A stretch of DNA of 64,000 nt from Rhynchopus sp. YZ270_cl-10 (Eukaryota; Euglenozoa; Diplonemea; Diplonemida; Diplonemidae), in the NCBI GenBank assembly GCA_964035575.1, contig OZ037877.1, positions 930,001-994,000 on the forward strand. Direction: 5' to 3'. The notes under the pieces were generated by a model. That model worked only from the letters and a program-made list of their open reading frames with translations. It ran no database searches and was not told the origin of the DNA. The position numbers were made by a program, and so were the translations under genes. Positions 35,500 through 48,200 of this stretch are shown piece by piece (the stretch's first letter is position 1; every line of letters starts with the position of its first letter).

Positions 35500-37469
35500 A
35501 AAAAAAAAAAAACAAAAAAAAAAATATCAGGAACTACAGTTCCGAACCTACATCCCCCTCCAGGTGTTGGTCTTGCGTATTCAAACGATGGGGATGGCAC
35601 AAAAAAAAACCCCCCCCCTCCTTTTTGCTAATCATAAGCTTATATTTGTCATTTTCTTTTTTTTTGGTAAGATGTGTGTCTCATTCATCTTACAATCTTT
35701 TCTCTTTTCTTTTTTTCTTTTTTTTTTTTTTTTTTTTTTTTTTTCTTTTTTCTTTTTTGTGTGCACATGAGGAGGTGCACCATCCAATCCCCCTTTGGTT
35801 GCTAAGGGACGGTGAGGCTTACCATTTTCCCCCTCGGGGATTTTTTATTATATTTATTTTGTCATCAAAATAAAACCGTTAAGGCGCTCTTCCCTTCTCC
35901 CCCTTATAACTCTTCCCTTCGCTTTGTTTGGATGTTTTATTTTATTTTGAACAATCACCAACTCAAAAAAAATCATCCCACCCTCGCTACAGTTCACGAA
36001 GAAAAAAACTCAATAAATGCAAAAACGCAACCTTTTTTTCTGTATTGTATTCAACAAATTTTCACGAACCGTATTCAGTGTGGACTGCTTGTATTTTTGG
36101 CAGCTACACTCAAACGGATTATCTAAAAGAAGGCTACTCCTTTACTCCTTTGGGTTGCATACACGACTTATGAGTTTTTTTTTTTCTTCATATCATCAAC
36201 CTCCCTTTATGTGTTCATATTCTATAAGGTGACTGCATTGCTGCCCACGAGTAGCAATAATACACAAAAAAAACAAATGACTGATGAATAAACCAAAGAA
36301 TAATCTAATCAGACTAAAATGCACAGAGGATGAGGCTCAGGTTCATCTCACTGAAAAAAAAAAGAGATAATGCCGAAAAAGGGGGTGGATGGAGAGGAGG
36401 GGCTTAGAGGGTATCACGGCAGATCAGTCAAGGGGGACTGCTAGTAGTTGTGCTGGTAGTGTTAAAATGACTATTGGTTATATCAGTAAAAAAACACGAC
36501 TAGTTTAGCAATTAGTCGTATTATGAGTGGTGGTTTCGCTAATAGTTCCCTTGGCTATGTCAGTCTGTGATCTCTCCGTGGTCTTCTCCTACCGATGAGG
36601 TGGATGTTTGTATCAAGGTGACTTGTTGTGCAGTTGTCATCGACCAAAATTTTGTCCTTTTTTTTGCCATAGTGATTTGTCAGTACTAGAAAATAACTGA
36701 AAAGAAAAAGAAAAAAAATGTGTGTGTGTGTGGGTGGGTGTCAGCCTACGACCAGGCACATACGCGTTTTTTTTTTTAAACTTAATTATCTCCTTTTTTC
36801 TGTTTTCTTCTTTCTTCTCTCTCTCGATTATCCCTTCCCCTTTTTTCTGATAACATAACACCTAGAGTCTGGCTATCTGCAAGAGTGGGCTTTCTCATGC
36901 GCCCCCTTTTGTTTGAATTTTACGTCTGTCCTAAGAAAACAAAAAAAAATTCCCGTTTTTTCTCTATTTTTCCTCCTGTTCCATAACTACCACCTCGTTT
37001 GCCTTTCTTATGCTGAAAGTGAGTGGAGCGACAACAAAAAAAGTAAAAAAGTAAAAAATGCAAATCTCGAAAAAAAAAAAAAAAATGAATTGTTAACTGT
37101 GCCTGGAAAACAGGGTTTCGGCCAGCATTGAGTACACAGACCCCTTTAGGTTTACCTACTATTGGTGGGTTGCTTTGGGGGATTGCACGACTCAAAAAAA
37201 AAAAACCAAAACAAAAAACAAAAAATAACAGCACTTAGAATGCAAATCAACAAATAAAAGCTACTTTCTAGGGTTGAGGATGGCCTCCGTCCATACCGAT
37301 TAAGTACAAAGCCTTCGGGCGACATTGTGTACAGATCCTACCTCGGTAGGTGATTGTCGATACAACAAAAAATGTTACGCAAAAAAGTGTTTGTGCAATG
37401 GAAAACCACTCTCCTCAAGGGAATGGGTCTTAACACTGCAATCAAATTATATATTTAGTATCTTCACTC
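35500..37469. other. Gene-poor region
   Basis: An extended family A repeat spans about 36226-36360 with a long insertion between its arms. Family B copies lie at 37114-37192 and 37279-37370. A (GT)n tract lies near 36720. Confidence 0.45.
37279..37370 (+). repeat. Reference copy of repeat family B
   Basis: Blocks in order: GGCCTCCGTCCATACCGATT, AAGTACAAAGCCTTCGG, ACATTGTGTACAGATC, the hairpin CCTACCTCGGTAGG, then TGATTGTCGATACAAC and an A-run. Other copies are near 3420, 3536, 5697, 6577, 6670, 11900, 23283 (right half), 26429, 33405, 37114, 42866, 44232, 44411 and 44514. Two more are split by MITEs (16608 and 24330). Confidence 0.85.
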
Positions 37470-37730
37470 ACGGCATCCATAAGCCCTTACCAGGACCTAC
37501 CCCCCGGAGGAAAAAATACCACCTCCCACCTCTTACATTAAGCCCTTAATTTTAAGGCACTCTAAAATTAAGGGCTTAATTTAAGGGCTTAGTTTCTTAC
37601 TAAGAGCTTACTAAGGGCTTAGTAAGAAATTAAGGGCTTAATTTAAGGGCTTAAAAAGAGCTTACCAATAGTGTACTAAGATCATTAGGGGTACTTTTGG
37701 ACCTCAGCAAATTAAAATGCGATAATTGTG

Positions 37731-37938
37731 AGTATACACAGTATACACAGTATACACAGTATACACAGTATACACAGTATACACAGTATACACAGTATAC
37801 ACAGTATACACAGTATACACAGTATACACAGTATACACAGTATACACAGTATACACAGTATACACAGTATACACAGTATACACAGTATACACAGTATACA
37901 CAGTATACACAGTATACACAGTATACACAGTATACACA
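37731..37938 (+). repeat. AGTATACAC satellite, about 23 copies
   Basis: Uninterrupted 9-bp tandem repeat, separated by GGGGATTGGG from the 5-bp satellite. Confidence 0.97.
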
Positions 37939-37948
37939 GGGGATTGGG

Positions 37949-38461
37949 AGTACAGTACAGTACAGTACAGTACAGTACAGTACAGTACAGTACAGTACAG
38001 TACAGTACAGTACAGTACAGTACAGTACAGTACAGTACAGTACAGTACAGTACAGTACAGTACAGTACAGTACAGTACAGTACAGTACAGTACAGTACAG
38101 TACAGTACAGTACAGTACAGTACAGTACAGTACAGTACAGTACAGTACAGTACAGTACAGTACAGTACAGTACAGTACAGTACAGTACAGTACAGTACAG
38201 TACAGTACAGTACAGTACAGTACAGTACAGTACAGTACAGTACAGTACAGTACAGTACAGTACAGTACAGTACAGTACAGTACAGTACAGTACAGTACAG
38301 TACAGTACAGTACAGTACAGTACAGTACAGTACAGTACAGTACAGTACAGTACAGTACAGTACAGTACAGTACAGTACAGTACAGTACAGTACAGTACAG
38401 TACAGTACAGTACAGTACAGTACAGTACAGTACAGTACAGTACAGTACAGTACAGTACAGT
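37949..38461 (+). repeat. AGTAC satellite, about 102 copies
   Basis: Uninterrupted 5-bp repeat over about 510 bp. It is open in all frames, which makes spurious 300-residue frames. Confidence 0.97.
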
Positions 38462-39044
38462 AAAAGGGCCGCCCGCCGCAGGCGGAAACTTTTATATGCC
38501 GTGCACTTTTCCAAGTGGTCTGAAGAGTGATCTGACCACATTGTCCCAGTATAACATACACCCAATAAATCCATTGGAGAAGGAATATTTCACGTTTGAC
38601 CACCACAGAATACAGGTTGCCAGCCACCACTAAAGTACAAAAAAACCCCTCAGAGGTAGCGCCAGTCTAGCGTGGGTCCCACAGAAATGAAGTACAGATG
38701 CATTTTGCAACGGGTGTGTGTGCGCCTCAACCGCTTCAAAGTACCCTTGTTTGTACCTGAAAATGACAACGTATCCTGTACCTAAGTGCAGTAAAGCCTT
38801 CCTTGCGTCCTCCTTCGTGGTTTTGGGTGTTCGCATGCGAGAATCATTATCGCATCCTCGCCTGTAATTCTCGCATCACGGAGGATTTAGCGTTACGTGA
38901 CCACGGAGCATCGTGCGAGAATTGTGTAAGAATTTTTCGCCAGACCAAAAATAGTCCGAGAATGCGACTCGCATCGAGTTTATGACTACATCGGCCAAAA
39001 TTCGTCCAAAACTCGCCCAAATTTTCAGATCCTGTGTGTATCTA

Positions 39045-39106
39045 TTGTAGTGCATCTTGTCCCCGGGATCCCCGCAGGATCCCGGGGACAAGATGCACTA
39101 CAATAT
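39045..39106. repeat. Perfect hairpin
   Basis: ATTGTAGTGCATCTTGTCCC continues to CGGGATCC, followed after CCGCA by its exact complement. Confidence 0.85.
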
Positions 39107-39244
39107 GGAGGACCACAAAGGCATGGGTAGGGGCTAGATTCGCTGTACAACAACGTACTCGCCATGCCGGTTAATAGTATACCTGCAGGCAAATCAAATT
39201 TCACTCATATTTTCGCAGGTGCACTTTTCCCAAGGTAAAATCCC

Positions 39245-39491
39245 TACCGACCCTCCCCCGTGAAATTGTCCCCCCCCAAAAACCGGTATTTTGCCCCGAC
39301 GGACAATTTCAAGGCAGGGGGGGGGACAATTTCAAGGGAGTCGCGGGGACAACCTTTGCTCTCCCTTCTTCACATCAAAACGGCCACCCCCCTACAGTAC
39401 GAGAAATTGTCCCCCCTTTTTGCCGTGCGTGATATTGTCCCCCCCTCACTTTTTCCCCCAGGGGGGACAAGTTCACGGGGGAGGGTCAGTA
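39245..39491. mobile_element. 247-bp inverted-repeat element nested in the composite
   Basis: TACCGACCCTCCCCCGTGAA at the left matches the complement of the right end (TTCACGGGGGAGGGTCAGTA). GACAATTTC/GAAATTGTCCCCCC motifs recur several times inside. Confidence 0.7.
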
Positions 39492-39903
39492 CCAAAAAAA
39501 ACTCGCCCTCCAAAAATGGGCGAGTTTTTTCTACTCGCCCGCACAGTATGCCTAGGGTAAGTGCACTCTTGGTAAGCTCTTTTTAAGCCCTTAAATTAAG
39601 CCCTTAATTTCTTACTAAGCCCTTAGTAAGCTCTTAGTAAGAAACTAAGCCCTTAAATTAAGCCCTTAATTTTAGCTGATCCCAAAATTAAGGGCTTAAA
39701 AAATTAAGAGGTGGAGCTCAAATCCCTTAGTAAGGGCTTATGGATGCCGTGTTCACTTTTTTTTTTGTGCTTTCATCTGGATGGCTGGCATCGTACGTGG
39801 GTCAGTCGGAGGTGCCTGCATCAACAACTACAGTTTTATGTATTTATTTAACAACGTGAAGGAGACGTTTGCGACCCTGTATTGCGAGAGTCCATTCAGT
39901 CCT

Positions 39904-39934
<31 letters not shown>

Positions 39935-40921
39935 GCGTTTTCTATTTTTGCATTCTTCTTCATGATGTTTGACGTATTCTGCATACGTGGTGAATGTCGT
40001 TTTAAGTTTCATTTGTCATTATTTATGTTTTTTTTTGAAATATTATTTTTTGGAATCTAAACTTTTCGGGAGGCGGGCTGACTCTCTCTTCACCCCCTTC
40101 CCACCTATCCGCCTTTTGGTGCACTGCTGACGTAATTATCAGCTATTTTCTTCTTTTTTTTTTTTTCTTTTCTAAAGTCTTTTTGTTATTCTGGAACAAC
40201 TTACATTAACCTGCCTTCTCGACCTTTTCCCTTCCCTCACCCTGCCTGCTTCTTTGTCCCATGACGGCCTACACGCTATGGGGAAAAACTTATTTCATAT
40301 TCATTCTTTTCTTACAAGAAGAAAAGAAGGCAAATAGGGTGCGAAAAATATGCGAAAAACTGGGAAAAAAACGCCATATTAAAAAAAATTATTCAAAAAA
40401 AAAGTAGAATGTTAGATTGTGTGTCGATGTGAAGTGGGAATGTTGTCGACCCAAAAAAAGGCAGAATGGCGTGATAAGTGAAAAGGTGTTTCCCCCTCGA
40501 GGGGGAGAAAAAAAAACAGCACTGGGGGTGAACAACGATTTGTTTTGATAACGCCTCTCTCTCTCTCTCTCTCTCTGTGCGGTTGGGAAGACAAATGAAT
40601 AATGTGCAACGTTCGTTGCCCTCCCCTCACCTCCCAGCTTAACCTATCGTGGGGGGGGGACACCATGTAGATTTTCTTACCATGGGTAATACATATTGGG
40701 TCTTTGTGTCGACGTTTATTTGACAAAAAATTATTTTTTTTTTTGACCAGATTTTCAACAGGCACAATTCCAGTATGTTTGTCTATGGACTCAGAGAACT
40801 GCTTCGCCTCTCAGGGTAGTCATAAAAAGTTCCCTCCCCCTTGGCATTCATAACCCGCCCACGTGCATAGGACATGTTCCAGCCATAAAGTGAGATTTTT
40901 TTTTGCTAATCACCCTTTGCT

Positions 40922-41026
40922 GGTGCTATACGGGCGGGGTTTCACAACTTTTTCATAACGTTTCACAACTTTGCTTGACTTAGGTGTGGGTGTGAAAGGT
41001 TGTGAAACACCCCCCCGTATAACACC
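40922..41026. mobile_element. 105-bp palindromic MITE
   Basis: GGTGCTATACGGGCGGGG pairs with CCCCCCCGTATAACACC, with TTTCACAACTTTT and GGTTGTGAAA arms inside. A related right half (TTGCTTGACTTATGTAGATG) occurs at 63175-63266. Confidence 0.7.
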
Positions 41027-43303
41027 TTTCGTTCTAAAAAGAAAAGCAAAAAAAAAGAAGAAAAAAAAAAACAAAAAACAACAATTTTAAAACAGCCTCC
41101 TCGTCACAGCACCATCTGCCCGACAGTGTTGTTGGGCGTAGGCAGTCAGGTACACCACAATAGAATTTATTGAAGGATTTTTTTTTTTCTCTCCGTGCCC
41201 GTTTGAGGAATATTTATCTTTCAAAAATATCTATTTTTTTTCTTTGGTGTTTTGTGCAAGGCAACCCGAACATAGATTCTTCTCCTTTTTTCTTGACGAA
41301 GAGACAGCCCATCTTCAACCCCAGCGTGTTCCAGCGCGATAACGGTAAAGATGTTGTGTGCACGAGAGGCACATTCACCTTTCCTATCAGAAGCAAACCA
41401 TCTTATGAGGGACGTTTTATTTACTTTATTTTTCTCGTTGATGTGTTCATTCATCTTTTTCAAGATTTCTTTCAAAAAAAAAATAATCCACAAACTTTTC
41501 GCTTTTTTCCTTTTTTTTATTTTTTGCTCAAATGATTTTCTGTTCTCCTGAATCGAAAACAAAATATCAGTGGCGCTGCCTAACAAAAAGAAACTACCGG
41601 TAGTCAGTGTCACGCCTGCTTCAGTAGGTTGCAATGGAAAAAAAGAGGAAAAAAAAGGGGAACCTAACTTTTTGGGAAAAGTGGAAGAGGGGATTTTTTT
41701 TTCTAAGAGACTCTAGTCTCATGCGAGAATATATCCCCTCATTTTTTTTGTCTTTTCTTCTTGGAAAAAAATAGTGAGTGAACAAATGTTATACTGGTTT
41801 TTTTTTTTTTCATCTATTGTTAATCTGTGGCTTTTCTATACAGAAGCTGCACGAATTCAACTAAATTTTTTTTTTCTTTTCAAAAACCAAACCATCTTCT
41901 AGACCAATATTTCTTTTTTTTTAAAAGCGTCGACACAACACCATCCTCGAGAAGAATAGCTTTAGGGTGTCTGTGGTGACCCATTCCAAAAATAATAGTG
42001 AATACATAAGACTCTATCTTCCGTTTTCTTTTTTTTCTTTTTTTTCAAAAAAAAGATGGTAACTAAGCATAGGAGGCTTAGGTTTAGGTTCATCTTATCA
42101 ATTTCTCTTTTTCTTTTTCTTCATTTTTCTTCAAAAAAAAGCAAAAAAAAAAAAAAACTGTACAATTATCGAAACATCTTCCCCTACACCGTTGCATAGG
42201 AGTTAACTCTGTGGCCTCACATACTCTGCCTTCACAACGACTTGCCTATCTTTCCCTTGGAATTATGCAAGACCACTTTCCATGGTGATTAATAGGGAAG
42301 TGTTAATGAGAGGGTTTTTTGTATTTCAAGTTGCATCTGATTTTTTTTTTGAGTGTAATCGGACAACAATAAAATGCAACAAAAAATAATGCATATCGCG
42401 AGAAAGAAAAAAAAAATACCTGCCCTTTTTTTTTTTCAACAAAAGCAATACTGACACCTTCCCACTTCAGGTTAAGGTGAGTGTGTGTGTGCACAGTGTG
42501 GCGGGTGCGTGCATATCTTTTCAGAAGTTTTTGTTCTTTTTTTTCATCTTATTTTTCATTGGATGGTGCTTTTCGGAAATCGGTCAGCGACCTGTCAATA
42601 TAGGGGGGGTGTGTGCCCTTTTTAAATTTACCATTGCATTTTGTGTGTTCTTATGTGTGTGTTTTTTCACCCAAAATCGTGAGGGAAATTAAAAAAAAAA
42701 TGGCACCCCCCCCCTTACGTCAACGACCTGTCAGCGACCTGTCAATATCGACCCTCCGGATCACCATAGGTTCTAATTTTTTTTTTTATAACTAATTGCA
42801 CGCAATAATATTCCCGTATCTGTCCACAGAGGAAAAAAAAAAAAAATGAAATAGCAAAGAGACAGTACAAAGGCTTCGGATGTCATCGAGTACAGATCTT
42901 TATACCAGTAGGTGCAAAGTGATTGTCGATACAACAACAAAAAAAACGAGACATAACCAAAAACAAATAATTTTCAATCAAAAAAATTTTTTTTCTCAAA
43001 ACCCTGCTGTCCGCTCCTTTCCAGCATTTTTATTTTTATTTTTTGGCTCTTTCTAAGAGTTATCTGTTATCACATCTAATCCCCATACCCCCAATCCCCC
43101 CTTATTCCTCTCTCTCTTTTTTTTTCCTTTTTATTTTTTGTCTTTCAAAAGGTGACTAAGCACATTAAGTAATCTAATCAGACTAAGCACGAGAGGCTTA
43201 GGGTCATCTTATAAACTTTTCTTTTATTTGCGTGCCTTGCGTCCGCCGATGTATGGCTAGGAGTTTGTATGTTCAACTTCTCTCTCTCTCTCTCTCTTTT
43301 TAA

Positions 43304-43342
43304 AAGATGTTGTGTGCACTAGAGGCACATTCATCTTTCAAA
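43304..43342 (+). repeat. Reference copy of hairpin family F
   Basis: It starts AAAGATGTTGTGTGC, then ACTAGAG and GCACATTCATC, with tail TTTCAAA. Both GATG/CATC and TGTGC/GCACA pair. Other copies are near 1602, 2189, 5136, 8994, 13727, 18821, 19383, 19549, 19855, 24897, 29210, 41345 and 59391, and in mS29 intron 1. Confidence 0.85.
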
Positions 43343-45139
43343 AAAAAAAAATTCTCTTTTTTTTCCCCTTCCCCTTCTGCCACAGCTAAGTATTCGGTTG
43401 TTAATTTGCCCCCCCCCTTTCAACCGTAACCATCCAACGTTTTTTTTTTTTGATTTTTCCTCCTCCCTTTACCCTTTTTTTTGCCAGAGAGTTTTTATTT
43501 TATTTTCTTTCAAGGTGACGATAAAACACTTCGGAGTTAGAATCATTGCCAACCCTTTTTTTCCTTTTTTCCCTTTTTTTCTTTTTGGTCAGAAAACAGA
43601 GTCCGGGTTAGTTCCCACTTCTGCTTTTTCCCACACAAACAGCACCATTTTGGGGGGATGTCATAAAGAGGATACTTTTGTATGCAATTTTGAAGCACAC
43701 CTGTGAAATGGATGAACACAGATTCTCAGAATCTGTGTGTTTTGAGAGCAGGTGTGGAGAGGCCCCTGGCTGGGAAAATTGCCCCGGTCTGTGTGCATTG
43801 TGAATCAAAAACTCTTTTCTTTCGTCATTTTCACCCTTTTTTTTTTTTTTTTTTTTTTTTTTGCAAAGCCAACTTTCTTTTTCCCTTTTTCTACAACTCA
43901 GGGGAGAGAATGGAGAGCAAAAAATACCGAACACACCAATGTTTTCGGTACTACGTTAGGTGGATATAATGATGCCCGCATAATTTGGTTGTGTGCAAAT
44001 TTTCCAAAAAAAACAAAAAAAAAAAAAACAAAAAATACTAATAATGCACGATGTAGTACACCACACTCCTCGGGTGTGATTGTATACTATCATTTTATTT
44101 TTTTTTCTCAAAAAAAAAAAAAAAATACAAATAAGATCAGAGAGGTTTCTAAGCATCTCTGCCACACTCTGTAGAGATGAGGTGTGTGGCCTGTTAATAG
44201 GCATCCTAGCCTTTCAAAAAAAAAAAAAAAGGGCGAATTGAGTAGTCAGAACCCCACCTCTTCTTGGGTGAGGGCGGTTTTGTCGATACAACAAAAAAAA
44301 AAAGGGTGGAGATTACTCCAACAATTTAGAAAAAAGAAGAAAATACAAAAGAGTGGAGTTCATCCTCGGGTGGCTACACTAATACAACCAAGTTTTCAAA
44401 ATACAATGAAACAGCCTTCGGGAGATATTGAGTCCAGACCTTACCCTGGGTAAGGGCTACGTTGACACAATAACAAAAAAAAAACAAGACAAAAAAACGA
44501 AAAAAACAAAACAAAACTCTAGGTTCCCCAAGCAGGGTCCTTAGGCGATTGTCGACACAACGAACAACAAAAAAAAGCAACAACAACAACAACAAAATAG
44601 TGAAGACGATCTTGTACGACATATCAACCAAAAACCAGACTATCAATGCCGAATGGATGTAACATTGTTTCATTTTTTTTTTTTCTTCTCTCTCTCCCTC
44701 TCTCTCTCTCTTTTTGGTAGGTGACTAAGCAACGAGAGAGCTTAGGTTCATCTTATAAACTTTTCTTTTATTTTTTTTTTGGTGCTTTCGTAACTGCACA
44801 CACACAACCCCCCCCTCTTCTCAATCAAAGCTTGTTCAAGCAGCGTTGCTGCGTCTCGAAGGGGGGAAAACAATAAAAAAGATAAAGAAAATCTATTTCC
44901 CCCCCTACCCTACCACCTTAGTCAAAACATGAACAAGATAATGAAATGATCTCTTTTTTTTCTTCTTACAGACTACCATCTATTCTCTCTTCTCTCTCTC
45001 TCTCTTTTTCCCCACCTTCCCATTTTTTTTTTTTCTTCCCTCTCAGTTTTATGACTTCTCACCAAAAAAACAAAATAGACCTCATCTCCCCCTTTTTTTT
45101 AAAATTCCCACACCTCCCCTCACGCCACCCCACTCCACT

Positions 45140-45158
45140 CCACTCCACTCCCCCACAG
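45140..45158 (+). promoter_or_regulatory. 3' splice acceptor before the mS29 ATG
   Basis: CACTCCACTCCCCCACAG ends 56 nt before the ATG. It is a trans-splicing site or the end of a 5'-UTR intron. Confidence 0.5.
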
Positions 45159-45214
45159 GAAGACTTAGCTCTCTAAGGGCCCTTTTTTCCCCCTCTTTTT
45201 TTGGGGGGAAAAAA

Positions 45215-48200
45215 ATGAAGCGGAGCAATGCAGTTCTGTGTAAGATGAAGACCTGGAAGATATGGTCTACCGAGGTTGATCCTTTTGATCGGGTGTCGCC
45301 GACGCAGTTGGATGGGGACGTGAAGAAGGAGGTTTTCGACATCATGCGGTGGCAGGACCCCAAGCGCGCGGCCCTCCGGACGGGAGATACCAACAAAGAG
45401 CCTACCTATGAGGTGCCTGCCGCGAAGCATCCAGACACGCTCACCTTCTCCGACATCGGGTCAATGTATCGTCTCCCCAACGAGCAAATGAAGGCCTTCT
45501 TTCAAGAAGGATTTTGCGGGAATATTGTAAAAGCGTTCGCCCCGCCTCTGCAGCCCCGTTGCTTTTTGTATCGCAAACAGGCCCATCTGATGAACAAATA
45601 CATCCAAAAAATGGACTCCTGGGTCAGCAAAGGGGAGGCCCTCCACGAACTGCGTGATAACAAAGCGGGGTTTATCTTTGATGGGCCGCATGGCAGTGGG
45701 AAGAGCGTTTTGCTTAATCAGACGGTGCATTTTGCGCGCAGCAGGAAGATGCTTGTGTTCTATGTCCCCGATGCCAGCGAATGGACCAGTGGTGGTTTTG
45801 TAGTGCCGTCCACGGTGCTCCCGGGGTTCTTTGACAACCCTAATGAGTGTCTCACGCTGATGAAGTTCTTCTGTCGCAACCCCGTAAACAAAGAGATCCT
45901 CGGTGCGCGCCGGCTCACAAAGAAGTACCCCCTCCCACAAGGTTTCTACGACAAAATGGACACAGTCTGGGATCTGCTCCACTACGCCTTCGATGACGTG
46001 GAAAACGCGCCCGTGGTTTTCAAATACTTCCTTGATGAGCTGATCGCGATACAAGAGTATGTGTGGGATTACGACGGAATCTTAGTGATAAAGATGTTGT
46101 GTGCACGAGAGGCACATTAATCTTTTCAATTTTTGCATCTTTTGAATTTTGAATTTTTGTTTTGTTTTGTTTTGCCGCAGTGGTAACGCTATAGTTATAC
46201 AAAGGATTTCATTTACTTTTGTCCATAAAAATCATGCGATAGACGCACAGCAAACACAGCAAATCAACACTTCCCCCCTTTCCACAGTATCCCTGTCATA
46301 TTCGTTGTGGACTCATACGACGCACTGTGCAAGCCCACGGAGTACAAGGAGATGCACGCAGACGTGCTCCGCGAGATCCCACAAGAGTCCTTCGACACCA
46401 AGGTATATCCCGCCCTCCCCCTAGCCCACACTTCTCCGGTAAGTCTACTTAGGTTTCCTTTTACATCTTCTGTCGTTGGCCGCAGGGTGCTTATGCTTTC
46501 ATCCATCTGGCATCGTGGGTCAGTCGGAGGTGCCTGCATCAACAACTTCACTTTTTTTTTTGAACCCGAAATATGTACGCGCAGTTTTTTTTTTGTGGTG
46601 TCAAAGTGATTGTCGACGCAAGAAAGCTGTTTTGACAAATCCAATAACTCTCACCTCATATGCATCTATGTATCCCCTCCAATACAGAGAGACTCAAATT
46701 TTTGTTTTTGTTTTTTTCACCACTTTTTTCATTAACCCCTCCAACCTCAGGTTCTCCCCAAGACAACCATACATGCCTCGAAGTTGACATTGACACGTGC
46801 CCTCAACTTTGTTGCCATGTCGAATTCCCCTAACAAGCTCATCGTTGCCGCAACGTGCAGACAGGTGGGCGACCGTACGCAGAGTGAGTTCGACCTTGCG
46901 CCCTTCGACCCAGTGGAAGATACCATGCTTCACACTATGGAGGTATGTGTGTTGTGTTATGCTGAAAGTGTTATGTTTACGTGTTAATTCATTACCACCA
47001 CTTTAAAAAAAGCGTGTGTTCTGCCATCAGCCTTAAGGACTGAATATTGCTGTATTTTTTAAAACTGTCATGAGAGGGCTTTGTATTTGTCAATTTATTG
47101 TAAGGCCACTCTGCAACACTCTGCAACCCACAACCACCACCATCCTTCCCACCAGGTGCCCGCAACATACGATGACTACGAAGCACGCACGATGCTGAGA
47201 TACTACCTCCAGATCATGGAGGAGAACGATGCAGATGGTGTCCCGCTGGTATGCGCTGAGCAGAGTTTTTTCCTCTATTTTTCTCCTCAGTTTTCGAACA
47301 CTACTACACAAACAAAACACTCAATTGTCCGTATTCTTCAACTACAAAAATAATGATGCAACCTTTGAAGACTTTGTCACGAGAGGGCTGTTGTATTTCA
47401 AATATAATTTATCATGGGTAAATTGCGATAACACGTATACTTTTTTTTTCGATTTGCGATAACACGTACACAAAAAGTATACGTGTTATCGCGAAAAAGT
47501 GTACGTGTTTTCGCGAACAAAAACGTACGTGTTTTCCCAGGTGCCCAGGTACCCAGGTACCCAGGTACACGGTACACTGTGTACAAGGAAAAAAGTCGTG
47601 AAAGAGCAACCACAGCTCCACATGACCCACGCAGTGGCACATGACCGCAAGTGTGAGTGACCCACACAGAGGGATACGCAAAATTTACCACCAGACCCTG
47701 TCTTCTGAATGTCACACGTACATTTTTTTGAACACTTTTCGCGATAACACGTACATATTTCGCTAAAAAACGGGGTGCTCGCAACCGCGTTCTAGACCCC
47801 CACAGATGCTCAAAAGTGCCAAATTTTGCTTTGAATGGCCTCAAATCGTCGAAATTAGCCCTTTATGGGGGTCCCAAAAAAAAAATTCGAGGGTCTAGGT
47901 ATGGAGAGCGAGCACCTTAGAAGGAGAAAACACGTACATTTTTTTGACCACTTTTCGCGATAACACGTACACTTTTTCGACCACTTTTCGCGATAACACG
48001 TATACTTTTTGGGTACGTGTTATCGCAAATCGAAACAAAAAGTATACGTGTTATCGCAATTTACCCATTTATCATTTAGATTTCCACGATTAAATATAAA
48101 CGTTTCTCGTTCGAAGATATAGCCTTATTTATCTCTCCTCCCCTCTTTTGCCACCAACATCTGGACATTTTGAGAAACAGTTTTTGTCGACTTTTGTCAT

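Larger units (their letters stand above)
37470..39750. mobile_element. 2.28-kb composite element with long inverted repeats and two satellites
   Basis: The ends are ACGGCATCCATAAGCCCTTA and TAAGGGCTTATGGATGCCGT. About 200 bp of AAGCCCTTAA / TTAAGGGCTT modules on each side (to about 37690 and from about 39560) are inverted copies. The flanks show an imperfect 8-bp repeat (CTTCACTC and GTTCACTT). Inside are a 9-bp satellite, a 5-bp satellite, a perfect hairpin at 39045-39106 and a smaller element at 39245-39491. No transposase is recognised. Confidence 0.75.
39751..45158. other. Gene-poor region dense in hairpin repeats
   Basis: Repeats: E at 39769, H (reverse) at 40285, F at 41345, A at 42053, G at 42297, J at 42565, B at 42866, A at 43149, F at 43304, C at 44048, then B, short D, C, B, B and A between 44232 and 44770. 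A 43-nt exon-like island (RQPIFNPSVFQRD) lies at 41302-41344 just before an F hairpin. No gene is recognised. Confidence 0.5.

Noticed and set aside
35230-35631. Lys/Phe-rich frames within the duplicated 495-bp element
   Set aside because: They consist of homopolymer translations; the same frames recur in the copy at 15222 only because the element is repeated.
37651-38633. Reading frames of about 300 residues on both strands
   Set aside because: They are translations of the 5-bp and 9-bp satellites, which lack stops in any frame; the residues are pure YSTVQ or YCVYT-type repeats.
46057-46120. Read-through of the first mS29 exon to a stop at 46120
   Set aside because: It would run through the family F hairpin and lose the Walker B strand that is restored by splicing at the GTATGT at 46057.
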